This document shows, piece by piece, positions 7,544 to 13,406 of a DNA stretch of 13,406 bases. The stretch comes from Bdellovibrionaceae bacterium UBA6776 (GTDB lineage Bacteria > Bdellovibrionota > Bdellovibrionia > Bdellovibrionales > UBA1609), in the NCBI GenBank assembly GCA_002453155.1, contig DKGG01000017.1, forward strand, positions 1 to 13,406. The letters run 5' to 3'. Made by a program: the position numbers and the translations under genes. The notes beneath the pieces were generated by a model that saw only the letters and a list, made by a program, of their open reading frames with translations, had not been told where the DNA came from and did not search any database. Positions within the stretch are counted from its first letter, which is position 1. Each line of letters begins with the position of its first letter.

Positions 7544-8096
7544 TGTTCACCTCGCTTGAATCTTCCGAGCCACCCAGCTCAAAAAGCTCGATTTCATGGA
7601 GCATCCACTTTTGTTTTTTACTGAGAATCCGTGAATAAACCAATCCAGGTATGGAAACCAAAAGACCCATCTCTGTGGTCAGCATAGCTTGAGAAATTCC
7701 AGCGGCAATGCCCCCTCCTTGAGAGTGAAGTGCTCCGTCACCTAAGGAATCAAAGGTTTCAATCATTCCTACGACCGTCCCCAAAAGACCAAGCAGCGGC
7801 GCTACAGAAACCAAAGTAAAAATCAAACGTTGATATTGATTCAACTCGGTTTCCGCAAGCATATAGGCCTCTTCTTTGGTTTCGGGATTCGCCATTTTCT
7901 TTTGAAACTTCAACCAAAATCCACCGCGAGAATCTTCATGCAATTTTCCATGAAGGGCACTCCACAAGGATTCCTTCGAAAGAAGTGCGGCTCTTGTGCC
8001 CAACAAATAGGCCAAGCTCAACGCACAAAAAAAGATGGGGTAGAACAGCCAGCCCGCAGCGTTCACCAAATAGAGGGATCGACTAAAGAGATCCAT
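7530..8096 (-). CDS. exbB: ExbB proton-channel subunit (ExbB2-type)
   Basis: 188 residues from ATG 8096, which has AGGTGAG about 9 nt upstream; an in-frame GTG at 8105 would add 3 residues. Three membrane helices at about 14-36, 92-115 and 132-156. The MotA/TolQ/ExbB signature is clear: LVSVAPLLGLLGTVVGMIET, then GGGIAAGISQAMLTTEMGLL. Together with ExbD and TtpC it forms the proton-driven motor for TonB. The gene overlaps the end of ttpC by 14 nt. It ends in an acidic tail (SEDSSEVNSE). Confidence 0.92.
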   Translation of the reverse strand: MDLFSRSLYLVNAAGWLFYPIFFCALSLAYLLGTRAALLSKESLWSALHGKLHEDSRGGFWLKFQKKMANPETKEEAYMLAETELNQYQRLIFTLVSVAPLLGLLGTVVGMIETFDSLGDGALHSQGGGIAAGISQAMLTTEMGLLVSIPGLVYSRILSKKQKWMLHEIELFELGGSEDSSEVNSEKV

Positions 8097-9444
8097 CGTC
8101 CCCACTCACCTTTTTTCCTGTCACCGAATTGATGATCATCATCGCGGTTTGTTCCATGTCGGCTTTGATGCGGTCTCCCCAAGATCCCAACACTTGGGCC
8201 ACCAATAAAATAGGAACGGCAACAATCAATCCAAACATGGTGGTCACAAGAGCTTCTGAAATCCCCCCGGAGAGAAGCTTTGGATTGCCTGTTCCAAATT
8301 CCGTAATGGTGTCAAAGGTCGCAATCATACCGGTCACTGTTCCAAGCAAACCAAGAAGCGGTGCAACCGATGCAAAGACCACCAACAAGGAAGAGAATCG
8401 ATCCAGTTTCTGAGATTCCTTCAATATCACTTCGCCGGCCAAGTCTTCCAAAGATTGACGTCCCTTTTGAAGATTCTGAAGAAGTTTTCGAGACAGGCGG
8501 CCCAAAGCTCCTCGTTGATGTTCGGCCAAATCTTTGGCCTCTTCAAAATTCCCTTGGTCCAAAGCCACTTCTAATTTTTGTTTCAATTGAGATCCGCTGC
8601 CATAGGAAAGTTTCAAATCTTTCCAACGTAGGCCCGCCAAAACCAGACCTAAAAGTCCAAGTCCAATGATCACCGCACCGATAGGACCTCCCGCTTCCGC
8701 GCGCTTCATAAAGGAAATTTCTTCCTTGGGCTGAAACTCTTTGCTGGCATCTTCATAAACAAAAGCCGAAAGCACCTCAGGAACTTCGGAGCTTTTGAGT
8801 TGACCAGCTTGTCCACTTGGCAACTTCTTCCAAACTTTAAAATGCCCATCTCCTGCAGGATAAAGCGAAAACATGTCCCCGTCTTTTTGGGCAAATTTTG
8901 CGATGGAACCCACAGAAAGAATTTTTCCCGTTTGCTTTTCACCATCTCCGTCAAAAAACTCGCCCTCAGTCCATTTGTATTCGGTTTGAGATTGAAGATC
9001 TTGAGCACTTAAAGAAAAAGCCGTAGTCAATTGCTCATTCAAACCTTCTTTGTCCAAAGCTTCTTTTCCAAACCGGAGAGCCGCCTGATCGACAATTCCG
9101 GACAAGGCTTTTTGGTTGTCAATTTTGTCAGCACTTTCATTTTCCAAATCGGAAAGCCGTTTTTTTGAAAGCTCATTTTGAGTCTGCATGGACAAAAGCT
9201 TTTCTTCCAACTGATGGATTTCAGATTTTGCCGCTTGCAATCGAGACGCACGGTCTTTTTGAACCTCTGAAAGCTTTTTTTCGATTTCTTTTTTGTAACT
9301 CATCAAAAACAAAATTTCTTTTTGGTAAGCCTTTTGAAGGTCATCCACCACAGGCCCACTGGCCGCAAAACTGTTGGCGGAGTTCAGAAAAAGAATGAGC
9401 ACTGTCAAAACCATCGCCGAAATTCTTAAAGTGAAATTTTTCAT
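8083..9444 (-). CDS. ttpC: TtpC-like protein: ExbB-family channel with large periplasmic N-terminal domain
   Basis: 453 residues. Signal peptide 1-28 (cleavage near NSFAA). A coiled coil spans about 36-125, then a beta-rich segment at about 160-215 (DGDGEKQTGKILSVGSIAKF, DGDMFSLYPAGDGHFKVW). A membrane helix at about 252-272 (PIGAVIIGLGLLGLVLAG) is followed by a cytoplasmic stretch and an ExbB channel domain at 350-435 with SVAPLLGLLGTVTGMIATFD and GGISEALVTTMFGLIVAVP. This is the architecture of Vibrio TtpC, which is required for TonB2-dependent uptake there; the symbol is by analogy. It shares ATGA with the DUF3450 gene, with GGAGG 7 nt before the ATG. Confidence 0.9.
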   Translation of the reverse strand: MKNFTLRISAMVLTVLILFLNSANSFAASGPVVDDLQKAYQKEILFLMSYKKEIEKKLSEVQKDRASRLQAAKSEIHQLEEKLLSMQTQNELSKKRLSDLENESADKIDNQKALSGIVDQAALRFGKEALDKEGLNEQLTTAFSLSAQDLQSQTEYKWTEGEFFDGDGEKQTGKILSVGSIAKFAQKDGDMFSLYPAGDGHFKVWKKLPSGQAGQLKSSEVPEVLSAFVYEDASKEFQPKEEISFMKRAEAGGPIGAVIIGLGLLGLVLAGLRWKDLKLSYGSGSQLKQKLEVALDQGNFEEAKDLAEHQRGALGRLSRKLLQNLQKGRQSLEDLAGEVILKESQKLDRFSSLLVVFASVAPLLGLLGTVTGMIATFDTITEFGTGNPKLLSGGISEALVTTMFGLIVAVPILLVAQVLGSWGDRIKADMEQTAMMIINSVTGKKVSGDDGSL

Positions 9445-10205
9445 TGTTTTCCTCCAAAGGAAGAGGTCGCAAGCAAAGGAAGATCAAAGGCACCCATGCG
9501 AATTTGTTTTTTGATAGAGTCTTGAAGCAGAGCCACCTTCTCGATTTGGTCTGTGCTGTCAAAGAATTGAAAACTCCACTGACCCTTGTTAAAAACAGCT
9601 TGACCGGCTCGGCCATCACTCAATTGGAAGTACATCCACTTCATGCCCACCTTAACAACGTCGGCCAGGTAGCTGGTCCCATCGATGTCTAGACTTTGTT
9701 TCGCCAAAGAAATTTCTTTCCCCATGCGCCGCTCGTCTTCTTGAAGAGACCAAAATTGAAGGGCCGCTTTCACAGGAGTGATTTCCCCAGTTTTCATTTT
9801 GGACTGAAGGGTGACAAAGGCTTCTGAACGTTCTGAAATTTTAAACGGAAGGGAGTGATCCAAATAACTTTGAAAGCTTTGAAAGTTCTCCTCTAATAAA
9901 GGGCGAACCTGGTCTCCAAGGACAGAAACCGTCTGGATATTCTTCTTCAACTCCGAAACTTTTCCTTGAATTTGTTTTTTCAACATTTCTTCTTCTGAAA
10001 TTCGGGCTTCAAGCTCCGCTTTTTGCGTGGCCAGTCCCTTGAGGTCATTAAACAGGCTGTCCTTTTGAAGTTCGTACTCTGAATTCAAAAGTTCTACGGA
10101 CTCTCTCAATTCCACAATCTTTTGAGCCATGTCTTCGGGATTCGCAAAGGCCCCTTGGGAAATCAAGAGGAGCAAGGATCCTAATACTGACAGTGTGATT
10201 CTCAT
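9441..10205 (-). CDS. DUF3450 periplasmic coiled-coil protein of the TonB2 cluster
   Basis: 254 residues from ATG 10205, with GAGGGTGG just upstream. An open frame extends to 10262, but it crosses the terminator hairpin and puts 19 non-signal residues before the signal peptide, so it is rejected. Signal peptide about 1-21 (SLLLLISQGAFA). Coiled coil at about 25-100 rich in Glu/Lys/Leu, then a helical part, then a beta segment at about 172-215 (DIDGTSYLADVVKVGMKWMY, DGRAGQAVFNKGQWSF). Genes of this family regularly precede ttpC-exbB-exbD-tonB in gammaproteobacteria; its exact role is unknown. Its layout parallels the N-terminal half of TtpC. Confidence 0.85.
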   Translation of the reverse strand: MRITLSVLGSLLLLISQGAFANPEDMAQKIVELRESVELLNSEYELQKDSLFNDLKGLATQKAELEARISEEEMLKKQIQGKVSELKKNIQTVSVLGDQVRPLLEENFQSFQSYLDHSLPFKISERSEAFVTLQSKMKTGEITPVKAALQFWSLQEDERRMGKEISLAKQSLDIDGTSYLADVVKVGMKWMYFQLSDGRAGQAVFNKGQWSFQFFDSTDQIEKVALLQDSIKKQIRMGAFDLPLLATSSFGGKQ

Positions 10206-10232
10206 TTTTTCCACCCTCTTTAACGTAAAAAG

Positions 10233-10260
10233 GCCCCGAGTTCGAAATTGAGCTCGGGGC
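10233..10260 (-). terminator. Intrinsic terminator between the beta-helix gene and the TonB machinery
   Basis: On the minus strand GCCCCGAG (10260-10253) pairs with CTCGGGGC (10240-10233), an 8-bp GC-rich stem with a 12-nt loop, followed at once by CTTTTTAC. It starts 21 nt after the stop of the upstream gene and ends 27 nt before the next start codon. Because no separate promoter is evident in the short gap, it probably acts as a partial terminator that lowers expression of the downstream genes relative to the first gene. Confidence 0.85.
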
Positions 10261-10281
10261 ACGATACTTTTGATTTACAAA

Positions 10282-11592
10282 TTACTGCTGAGCAGCTGTG
10301 GTCCATCCGGCAGTCCAGTCCACATCTCCAACCGCTCCGATAAAGCTAGGAACGTCGAAGAAAAGGTCTTCCAACTCGATGGATGGAGTTGCAAGAAGCA
10401 TAGAACCTTCTTGAGGAAGGTAGCCGTTTAGAAGAAGGGCTTTTTGATCCACTTCTTGGTTGTTCGGAAAGCTCAATGCGCTTCCAAGATCTGCACAAGA
10501 GAAGGCGTTGTTGGTGATTTCAACCATTGGCAAGTGAGCGGTTTCTGTGTCTACACAGGTTTTGTAACCCATCACCAAAGAGTTTGCGATCATGCCACCA
10601 GAACCCACACGAAGAAGAAGTCCTCTTTTTGTAGTTGGTCCACCGATCAAAGTGATGTTTGAAAGAGTGGGGTTTGAGCGAGGCTCAAGATCGACATTCT
10701 TTGCGTTGTCCGCTTCAACACCATTGTCACCGTCATCAGCGTCGTTTTGAGCGATCGCGTACTGAATCATTCCACGGTATCCGAAGGTCCAGTCGATGGA
10801 ATCATCGCCAGATCCAGTCAACACAAGGTTTTTCGCGTTTACGTTTCCACCGAAAAATTCGATAGCATCGTCGTTGTTCTTGTGAACTTGAACAAAGTTT
10901 ACGTTGGTCGCTGAACCCACACCGTTGAAAGTGATTCCGTTGAATTCTTTCTCGTCGTTGATTTTGTCGCCACCGAATTCCACACGAACGTAGCGAAGAG
11001 TTCCGCTGTTGTCCGCAGGCTCGTTGCCACCGTAGTAACCGGTTCCAGCTTCACCTTCTGCAGAGCAAAGAGTCAAATCTGGGCAAACATTTGTAGGAGC
11101 TTTTCCGTTCAAGATCAAACCACCCCAGTCGCCACGGGCTCTTGGGAAAGCTTCTCTTTGATCCGCGGCCAAGTGCATGCCTTGAGCAGAGCTGAATACG
11201 ATGGGAGCATCTACAGTTCCAGCAGCTTCGATTTTAGAACCGCGGCTGATCACTAGGAAATCTTTGCGATCGATGCGTTGAGACTCGGGAAGGCTCAAAT
11301 CTTTTTTAGGGTTCAATGCGAAGATTTGTGTTCCCGCTTGGATGGTCAAAGTCATGGGATCCAAAGAAAGCTCTTGGCCCACTTTTCCGTTGTCATAACC
11401 CATGAAAACTCCACCAATCAAAACATAGCTGTTTGAGTTTGGAAGGTAGAGGTCATCTTTGTAGGTTCCGCTCAAAGAGCAAGTGGGTTTTCCACCCAAA
11501 GATTTTGCATATGGAGCTGTCCCTACAGGGCACTCTGCTTGAGCGGCACTTGATAGCATCAAGGCTGCCAAAGTCATAAGAATCGTTTTCAT
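10282..11592 (-). CDS. Secreted beta-helix-like protein associated with TonB receptors
   Basis: 436 residues. Signal peptide 1-19 (cleavage AQA|E). Six Cys (21, 38, 170, 176, 346, 366) could form three disulfides. The sequence has the recurring pattern of a family of exported right-handed beta-helix-like proteins often found beside TonB receptors: SRGSKIEAAGTVDAPIVFSS (117-136), ARGDWGGLILNGKAP (152-166), YYGGNEPADNSGTLRYVRVE (186-205), NDDAIEFFGGNVNAKNL (240-256), an acidic DADDGDNGVEADN (284-296, possibly metal-binding) and a C-terminal DWTAGWT (425-431). It is the first gene of the operon and is followed by a terminator, so it is probably the most abundant product. The start ATG has AAGGGG 5 nt upstream. 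Function unknown; a substrate-binding or surface role is inferred from context. Family recall is from memory. Confidence 0.8.
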   Translation of the reverse strand: MKTILMTLAALMLSSAAQAECPVGTAPYAKSLGGKPTCSLSGTYKDDLYLPNSNSYVLIGGVFMGYDNGKVGQELSLDPMTLTIQAGTQIFALNPKKDLSLPESQRIDRKDFLVISRGSKIEAAGTVDAPIVFSSAQGMHLAADQREAFPRARGDWGGLILNGKAPTNVCPDLTLCSAEGEAGTGYYGGNEPADNSGTLRYVRVEFGGDKINDEKEFNGITFNGVGSATNVNFVQVHKNNDDAIEFFGGNVNAKNLVLTGSGDDSIDWTFGYRGMIQYAIAQNDADDGDNGVEADNAKNVDLEPRSNPTLSNITLIGGPTTKRGLLLRVGSGGMIANSLVMGYKTCVDTETAHLPMVEITNNAFSCADLGSALSFPNNQEVDQKALLLNGYLPQEGSMLLATPSIELEDLFFDVPSFIGAVGDVDWTAGWTTAAQQ

Positions 11593-11857
11593 GTTTTCCC
11601 CTTTTTCGTATGTTTAAAAATCAAAACGGCAATCACCGCCTATGGACCTAGGTTTAGTAAAGGAAGAGAGACGAGTAAAATTAGGATCCCGTTAAGGGCT
11701 TTTCAAAATCCTGACAATTGGGGCCGTTGACAACTCTTGAGAAAACCGAAGTTTGGCTTCCAGATGTGGTTTAAAGGGCGCCGAGGCCTCGTTTGATGGC
11801 ACTTTGCAAAATGAACTTTAGCGACAAGATTCTTGGAAGCGTGAAGTTTGAGCAGGT
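11593..11857. other. Upstream region of the operon, unique sequence
   Basis: About 265 nt between the first operon gene and the right repeat arm. It holds the candidate promoter and a short perfect palindrome CGAGGCCTCG near 11781-11790. No gene, RNA gene or repeat is evident, and it has no counterpart in the left arm. Confidence 0.5.
11678..11706 (-). promoter_or_regulatory. Candidate sigma70 promoter of the operon
   Basis: On the minus strand TTGAAA (11706-11701), a 17-nt spacer and TAATTT (11683-11678) lie about 85 nt upstream of the first start codon. The -35 matches 5 of 6 consensus bases and the -10 is weak. An overlapping TTGTCA further up is an alternative. No Fur-like or other operator palindrome is evident. 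Confidence 0.3.
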
Positions 11858-11897
11858 ACGCCCTGATTTCTTGAGGCCAACGTTTGCATATGAATCA

Positions 11898-12023
11898 CAA
11901 TTCTCAGTCTGAATTCCTTTCCATCAGACCCGTCCTTCCATGGACTCACCCGCATTTGCCCCTTGGGCAAAACGCATCCTGCTTGCGGGAGGTCTTCCTT
12001 AAAGGAATTCAAATAGAGAATTG
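11898..12023. repeat. Palindromic element P2 (type I unit, right arm, inner)
   Basis: Outer stem CAATTCTC (11898-11905) with GAGAATTG (12016-12023), then an internal loop of mostly unpaired positions, then GAATTCCTTT (11911-11920) with AAAGGAATTC (12001-12010). The loop contains CCCGCA...TGCGGG around a TTTGCCC-(3 nt)-GGGCAAA hairpin. Compared with P1, one stem pair changes from A-T to G-C on both arms. Confidence 0.75.
11913..11947 (+). repeat. 35-bp core repeat, copy R1 (type I unit)
   Basis: ATTCCTTTCCATCAGAC, then CCGTCCTTCCATGGACTC. Next core is 232 nt downstream. Confidence 0.8.
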
Positions 12024-12031
12024 CGATTTCA

Positions 12032-12118
12032 TTGAAGCATTCTCTCTATTCCCTTTAGGCACATACCTCTATACAAAACAAAAAAGTCGCATCCTTCTTG
12101 TTGAAGTTCTACGGTTAC
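12032..12118 (+). repeat. 86-nt conserved block Q, right copy
   Basis: Starts TTGAAGCATTCTCTC and ends near TACGGTTA; about 95% identical to 1203-1290 inverted. It follows P2 and precedes the type II unit, the same order as in the left arm. Confidence 0.75.
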
Positions 12119-12144
12119 AAATTAATCACATATCCCCTGTCTGA

Positions 12145-12179
12145 ATTTCTTTCTATCAGACTCATCCTTCCGTGGACTC
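12145..12179 (+). repeat. 35-bp core repeat, copy R2 (type II unit)
   Basis: Most diverged core (ATTTCTTTCTATCAGAC, then TCATCCTTCCGTGGACTC). It continues as a type II unit: CTTTTAAGAGATATTGCCTC, GTTCAAAGGCCTCAG, AAGCAAACACGCCCTGATTT. Confidence 0.75.
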
Positions 12180-12264
12180 TTTTAAGAGATATTGCCTCCT
12201 AATGTTCAAAGGCCTCAGTAAGCAAACACGCCCTGATTTAGTGAAGTCAACGTTTGCAAATCAA

Positions 12265-12396
12265 TCGCAATTCTCCATTTAAATTCCTTTCTATCAGACT
12301 CGTCCTTCCCTGGACTCACCCGCATTTGCCCCTTGGGCAAAACGCATCCTGCTTGCGGGAGGTCTTCTTGAAAGGAATTTAAATGGAGAATTGCGA
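12265..12396. repeat. Palindromic element P1 (type I unit, right arm, outer)
   Basis: Perfect 27-nt inverted repeat: 12265-12291 (TCGCAATTCTCC through CCTTTC) with 12370-12396. The 78-nt loop holds a second nested stem CCCGCA (12319-12324) with TGCGGG (12354-12359), enclosing TTTGCCC (12325-12331), loop CTT, GGGCAAA (12335-12341). No U-tract follows on either strand, so it is not an ordinary terminator. It is the repeat unit closest to the HNH leader. Confidence 0.9.
12283..12317 (+). repeat. 35-bp core repeat, copy R3 (type I unit)
   Basis: One base different from R4 and R6. Lies 138 nt after R2, inside element P1. Confidence 0.8.
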
Positions 12397-12424
12397 CTTC
12401 TTTGAAACGACATGAAATTAAAGA

Positions 12425-12701
12425 TTCATTTTCTGGTGTCCACTAAACGTTGCGGCATAAGGTTCACATTTTTTGAGATATATTTTGACAGGGTTTTCGA
12501 TAAAAAAACTTTCTTTAAAATTCAACTTCAACCCATTCACAGAATGATGCTCATGTCTCTTTATGAGGTCATCACAAAATGGTTTTTCAAGTTTCACGGT
12601 GGGTCTTGGTGAAATTAAAACCTCCATTCTATGGCGATTGTGCGAGCAAAAATTTTAAAATTTAAACCTATGGTAAGGTTCTTCTAACGAAAAGAGGGGC
12701 T
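12425..12701 (+). promoter_or_regulatory. Conserved leader upstream of right HNH gene
   Basis: Counterpart of 706-983. 12425-12458 is identical to the left arm over 34 nt and contains GGTGTCCACTAAACG. The segment 12530-12595 (CCCATTCACAGAATG through GTCATCACAAAATG) is also well kept, and the last 35 nt hold the ribosome-binding site. Small open frames here (12412-12612 and its antisense) have no counterpart in the left arm and are taken as chance. Confidence 0.45.
12681..12697 (+). promoter_or_regulatory. Possible SD-sequestering hairpin before right HNH start
   Basis: CTTCT (12681-12685) can pair with AGAGG (12693-12697) around the loop AACGAAA, covering the ribosome-binding site of the HNH gene at 12702. 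Compared with the left copy the stem retains pairing through a G-U wobble. Short and unproven. Confidence 0.3.
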
Positions 12702-13406
12702 ATGAAACTTCACCATGAACTTTTAGAACTGAGACTAAAAGAAAAACGAATCACTTCGGAAATCTTAAATAAACTGCAGCAAATGGAAGAAACGCGAACG
12801 TACCTCGAAATGGGGTACAACTCACTTTTTGACTATCTCGTTCGAGGACTGGGATACTCCGAAGCCACCGCCTATCAAAGACAGGCCTGCGTCCGACTCA
12901 CAAAAGAAATCCCTGAGATCAAACAGAAAATCGATCAAGGAAGGTTGACACTTTCAGCAGTGACGACCGCCTTTAAACATCTTCGAAAGAAACCTGTGGA
13001 AGAAAAAAGAAAAGTCTTAAAATCCATGGAAAACAAATCTTCCCGTGAAGTAAAGAAGATGTTCTTAGAGCCGATGAAGCCCATAAAAGTTAAAAAGATC
13101 GAACATCAAGATAAAGTTTATCTGCGCCTAGAACTGACCCTTGAGCAAAACCAAAAATTAGAAAAACTAAAAGCACTGAAGGCCCACAACCACAATATCG
13201 AAAGCCTTTTGACCGACCTTATTGATAGAGAACTAAAATCTTATGAGAACCGACCGACGACATCTTCTAAGCCTGCCGAGATCACAGAATTTAAAATCAA
13301 GAAGTCTAAAAATCCTCGGCAAATTTCTAAGCGCCTACGAAATGATGTGTTAACGGCTGCGAACCACAAATGCCAGCATCCCGGATGTGAATCCACTCAC
13401 TTTTTA
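12702..13406 (+). CDS. HNH endonuclease family protein, right copy (partial, 3' end outside window)
   Basis: Open frame of 235 codons beginning MKLHHELLELRL and running off the right edge at the same codon (ESTHFL) as the left copy. The ATG at 12702 follows AAAGAGGGGCT, a good Shine-Dalgarno sequence. It contains the family's helical N-terminal region (LEMGYNSLFDYL, GLGYSEATAYQRQA), a Lys/Glu-rich middle, and the start of a Cys-x4-Cys zinc knuckle (CQHPGC). The H-N-H residues themselves are outside the window. Against the left copy there are about 37 nucleotide differences, most of them synonymous, so both genes appear to have been under selection as proteins or to exchange sequence. The family call rests on remembered similarity to Bdellovibrio HNH proteins. 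Confidence 0.75.
   Translation, partial: MKLHHELLELRLKEKRITSEILNKLQQMEETRTYLEMGYNSLFDYLVRGLGYSEATAYQRQACVRLTKEIPEIKQKIDQGRLTLSAVTTAFKHLRKKPVEEKRKVLKSMENKSSREVKKMFLEPMKPIKVKKIEHQDKVYLRLELTLEQNQKLEKLKALKAHNHNIESLLTDLIDRELKSYENRPTTSSKPAEITEFKIKKSKNPRQISKRLRNDVLTAANHKCQHPGCESTHFL

Larger units (their letters stand above)
11858..13406. repeat. Right arm of large inverted repeat
   Basis: Inverted partner of 1-1465. The inner boundary is placed where CGCCCTGATTTCTTGAGG (11859 onward) begins; this is shared with the left arm near 1446-1463, and I see no similarity further inward. It contains three repeat units, the HNH leader and the HNH gene. No target-site duplication can be tested, because the outer boundaries are beyond the window. 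Confidence 0.88.

Noticed and set aside
10206..10262. Upstream extension of the DUF3450 reading frame to 10262
   Set aside because: It crosses the terminator hairpin and places non-signal residues ahead of a clear signal peptide; ATG 10205 has a good ribosome site.
11884..12144. Small open frame (86 codons, TTG start with GAGG upstream) matched by a similar frame at 1437-1216 in the left arm
   Set aside because: The frames are carried by the repeat sequence. Most differences between the two change the amino acid, the third unit (12264-12340) hits a stop early, and the stems explain the conservation better. A real small protein is not fully excluded.
11898..12396. CRISPR array
   Set aside because: Spacing is 138 and 232 nt, the intervals are themselves repeated, and no cas gene is present.
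1..13406. Fold-back (chimeric amplification or assembly) artefact as the source of the inverted arms
   Set aside because: The arms differ by about 5% in the HNH gene and more elsewhere, and their repeat arrays are in different phase, which an artefact would not produce.
1..13406. Conventional composite transposon
   Set aside because: No DDE, serine or tyrosine recombinase is encoded in the window, and target duplications cannot be examined.
12265..13406. IscB/omega-RNA or group I intron system (HNH plus structured RNA)
   Set aside because: The visible HNH protein shows no RuvC parts or arginine-rich bridge, and the repeat lacks recognisable intron core motifs. Only a general nuclease-RNA link remains as speculation.

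Overview
The window suggests a Gram-negative predatory or free-living bacterium of the Bdellovibrionota (Bdellovibrio-like). This is an inference from the HNH-endonuclease family at both ends, the moderate base composition and the style of the envelope proteins; no rRNA or marker gene is present to prove it. The window holds one long minus-strand gene cluster, about 11592 down to 1624, set between two large inverted repeats.

Layout. Each end (about 1-1465 and 11858-13406, inverted to each other) has three parts. The outermost is an outward-facing, 705-nt, edge-truncated HNH endonuclease gene. Next comes a conserved leader of about 280 nt. Innermost is an array of structured repeats that alternates two unit types. 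The array holds six copies of a 35-bp core, three long palindromic elements with compensatory base changes in their stems, and a near-identical 86-nt block. The HNH gene copies are about 95% identical by hand count and differ mostly by synonymous changes. The two arms end at exactly the same homologous base at the window edges.

The cargo is a complete TonB2-type energised uptake system of the TtpC/ExbB2/ExbD2/TonB2 kind known from Vibrio and Shewanella. In order of transcription it encodes: a secreted beta-helix-like protein; an intrinsic terminator; a DUF3450 coiled-coil periplasmic protein; TtpC (ExbB with a large periplasmic domain); ExbB; ExbD; TonB; a periplasmic TPR protein; a TonB-dependent outer-membrane receptor of about 1010 residues with two N-terminal carboxypeptidase-regulatory-like domains; and an ankyrin-repeat lipoprotein. 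From DUF3450 onward nearly all junctions overlap or nearly touch, which indicates translational coupling.

How the genes probably work together. TtpC, ExbB and ExbD form the inner-membrane proton channel that drives TonB, and TonB opens the dedicated receptor encoded in the same operon. DUF3450 and the TPR protein are periplasmic accessory parts. The beta-helix-like protein, first in the operon and separated from the rest by a terminator, is probably made in excess and may act at the surface or as a substrate partner. The substrate cannot be read from sequence.

The least explained part is the flanks: paired HNH genes with covarying palindromic repeat arrays around a self-contained uptake operon. 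They could mark a mobile or invertible island, or the array could be a structured RNA/DNA element tied to the HNH family.
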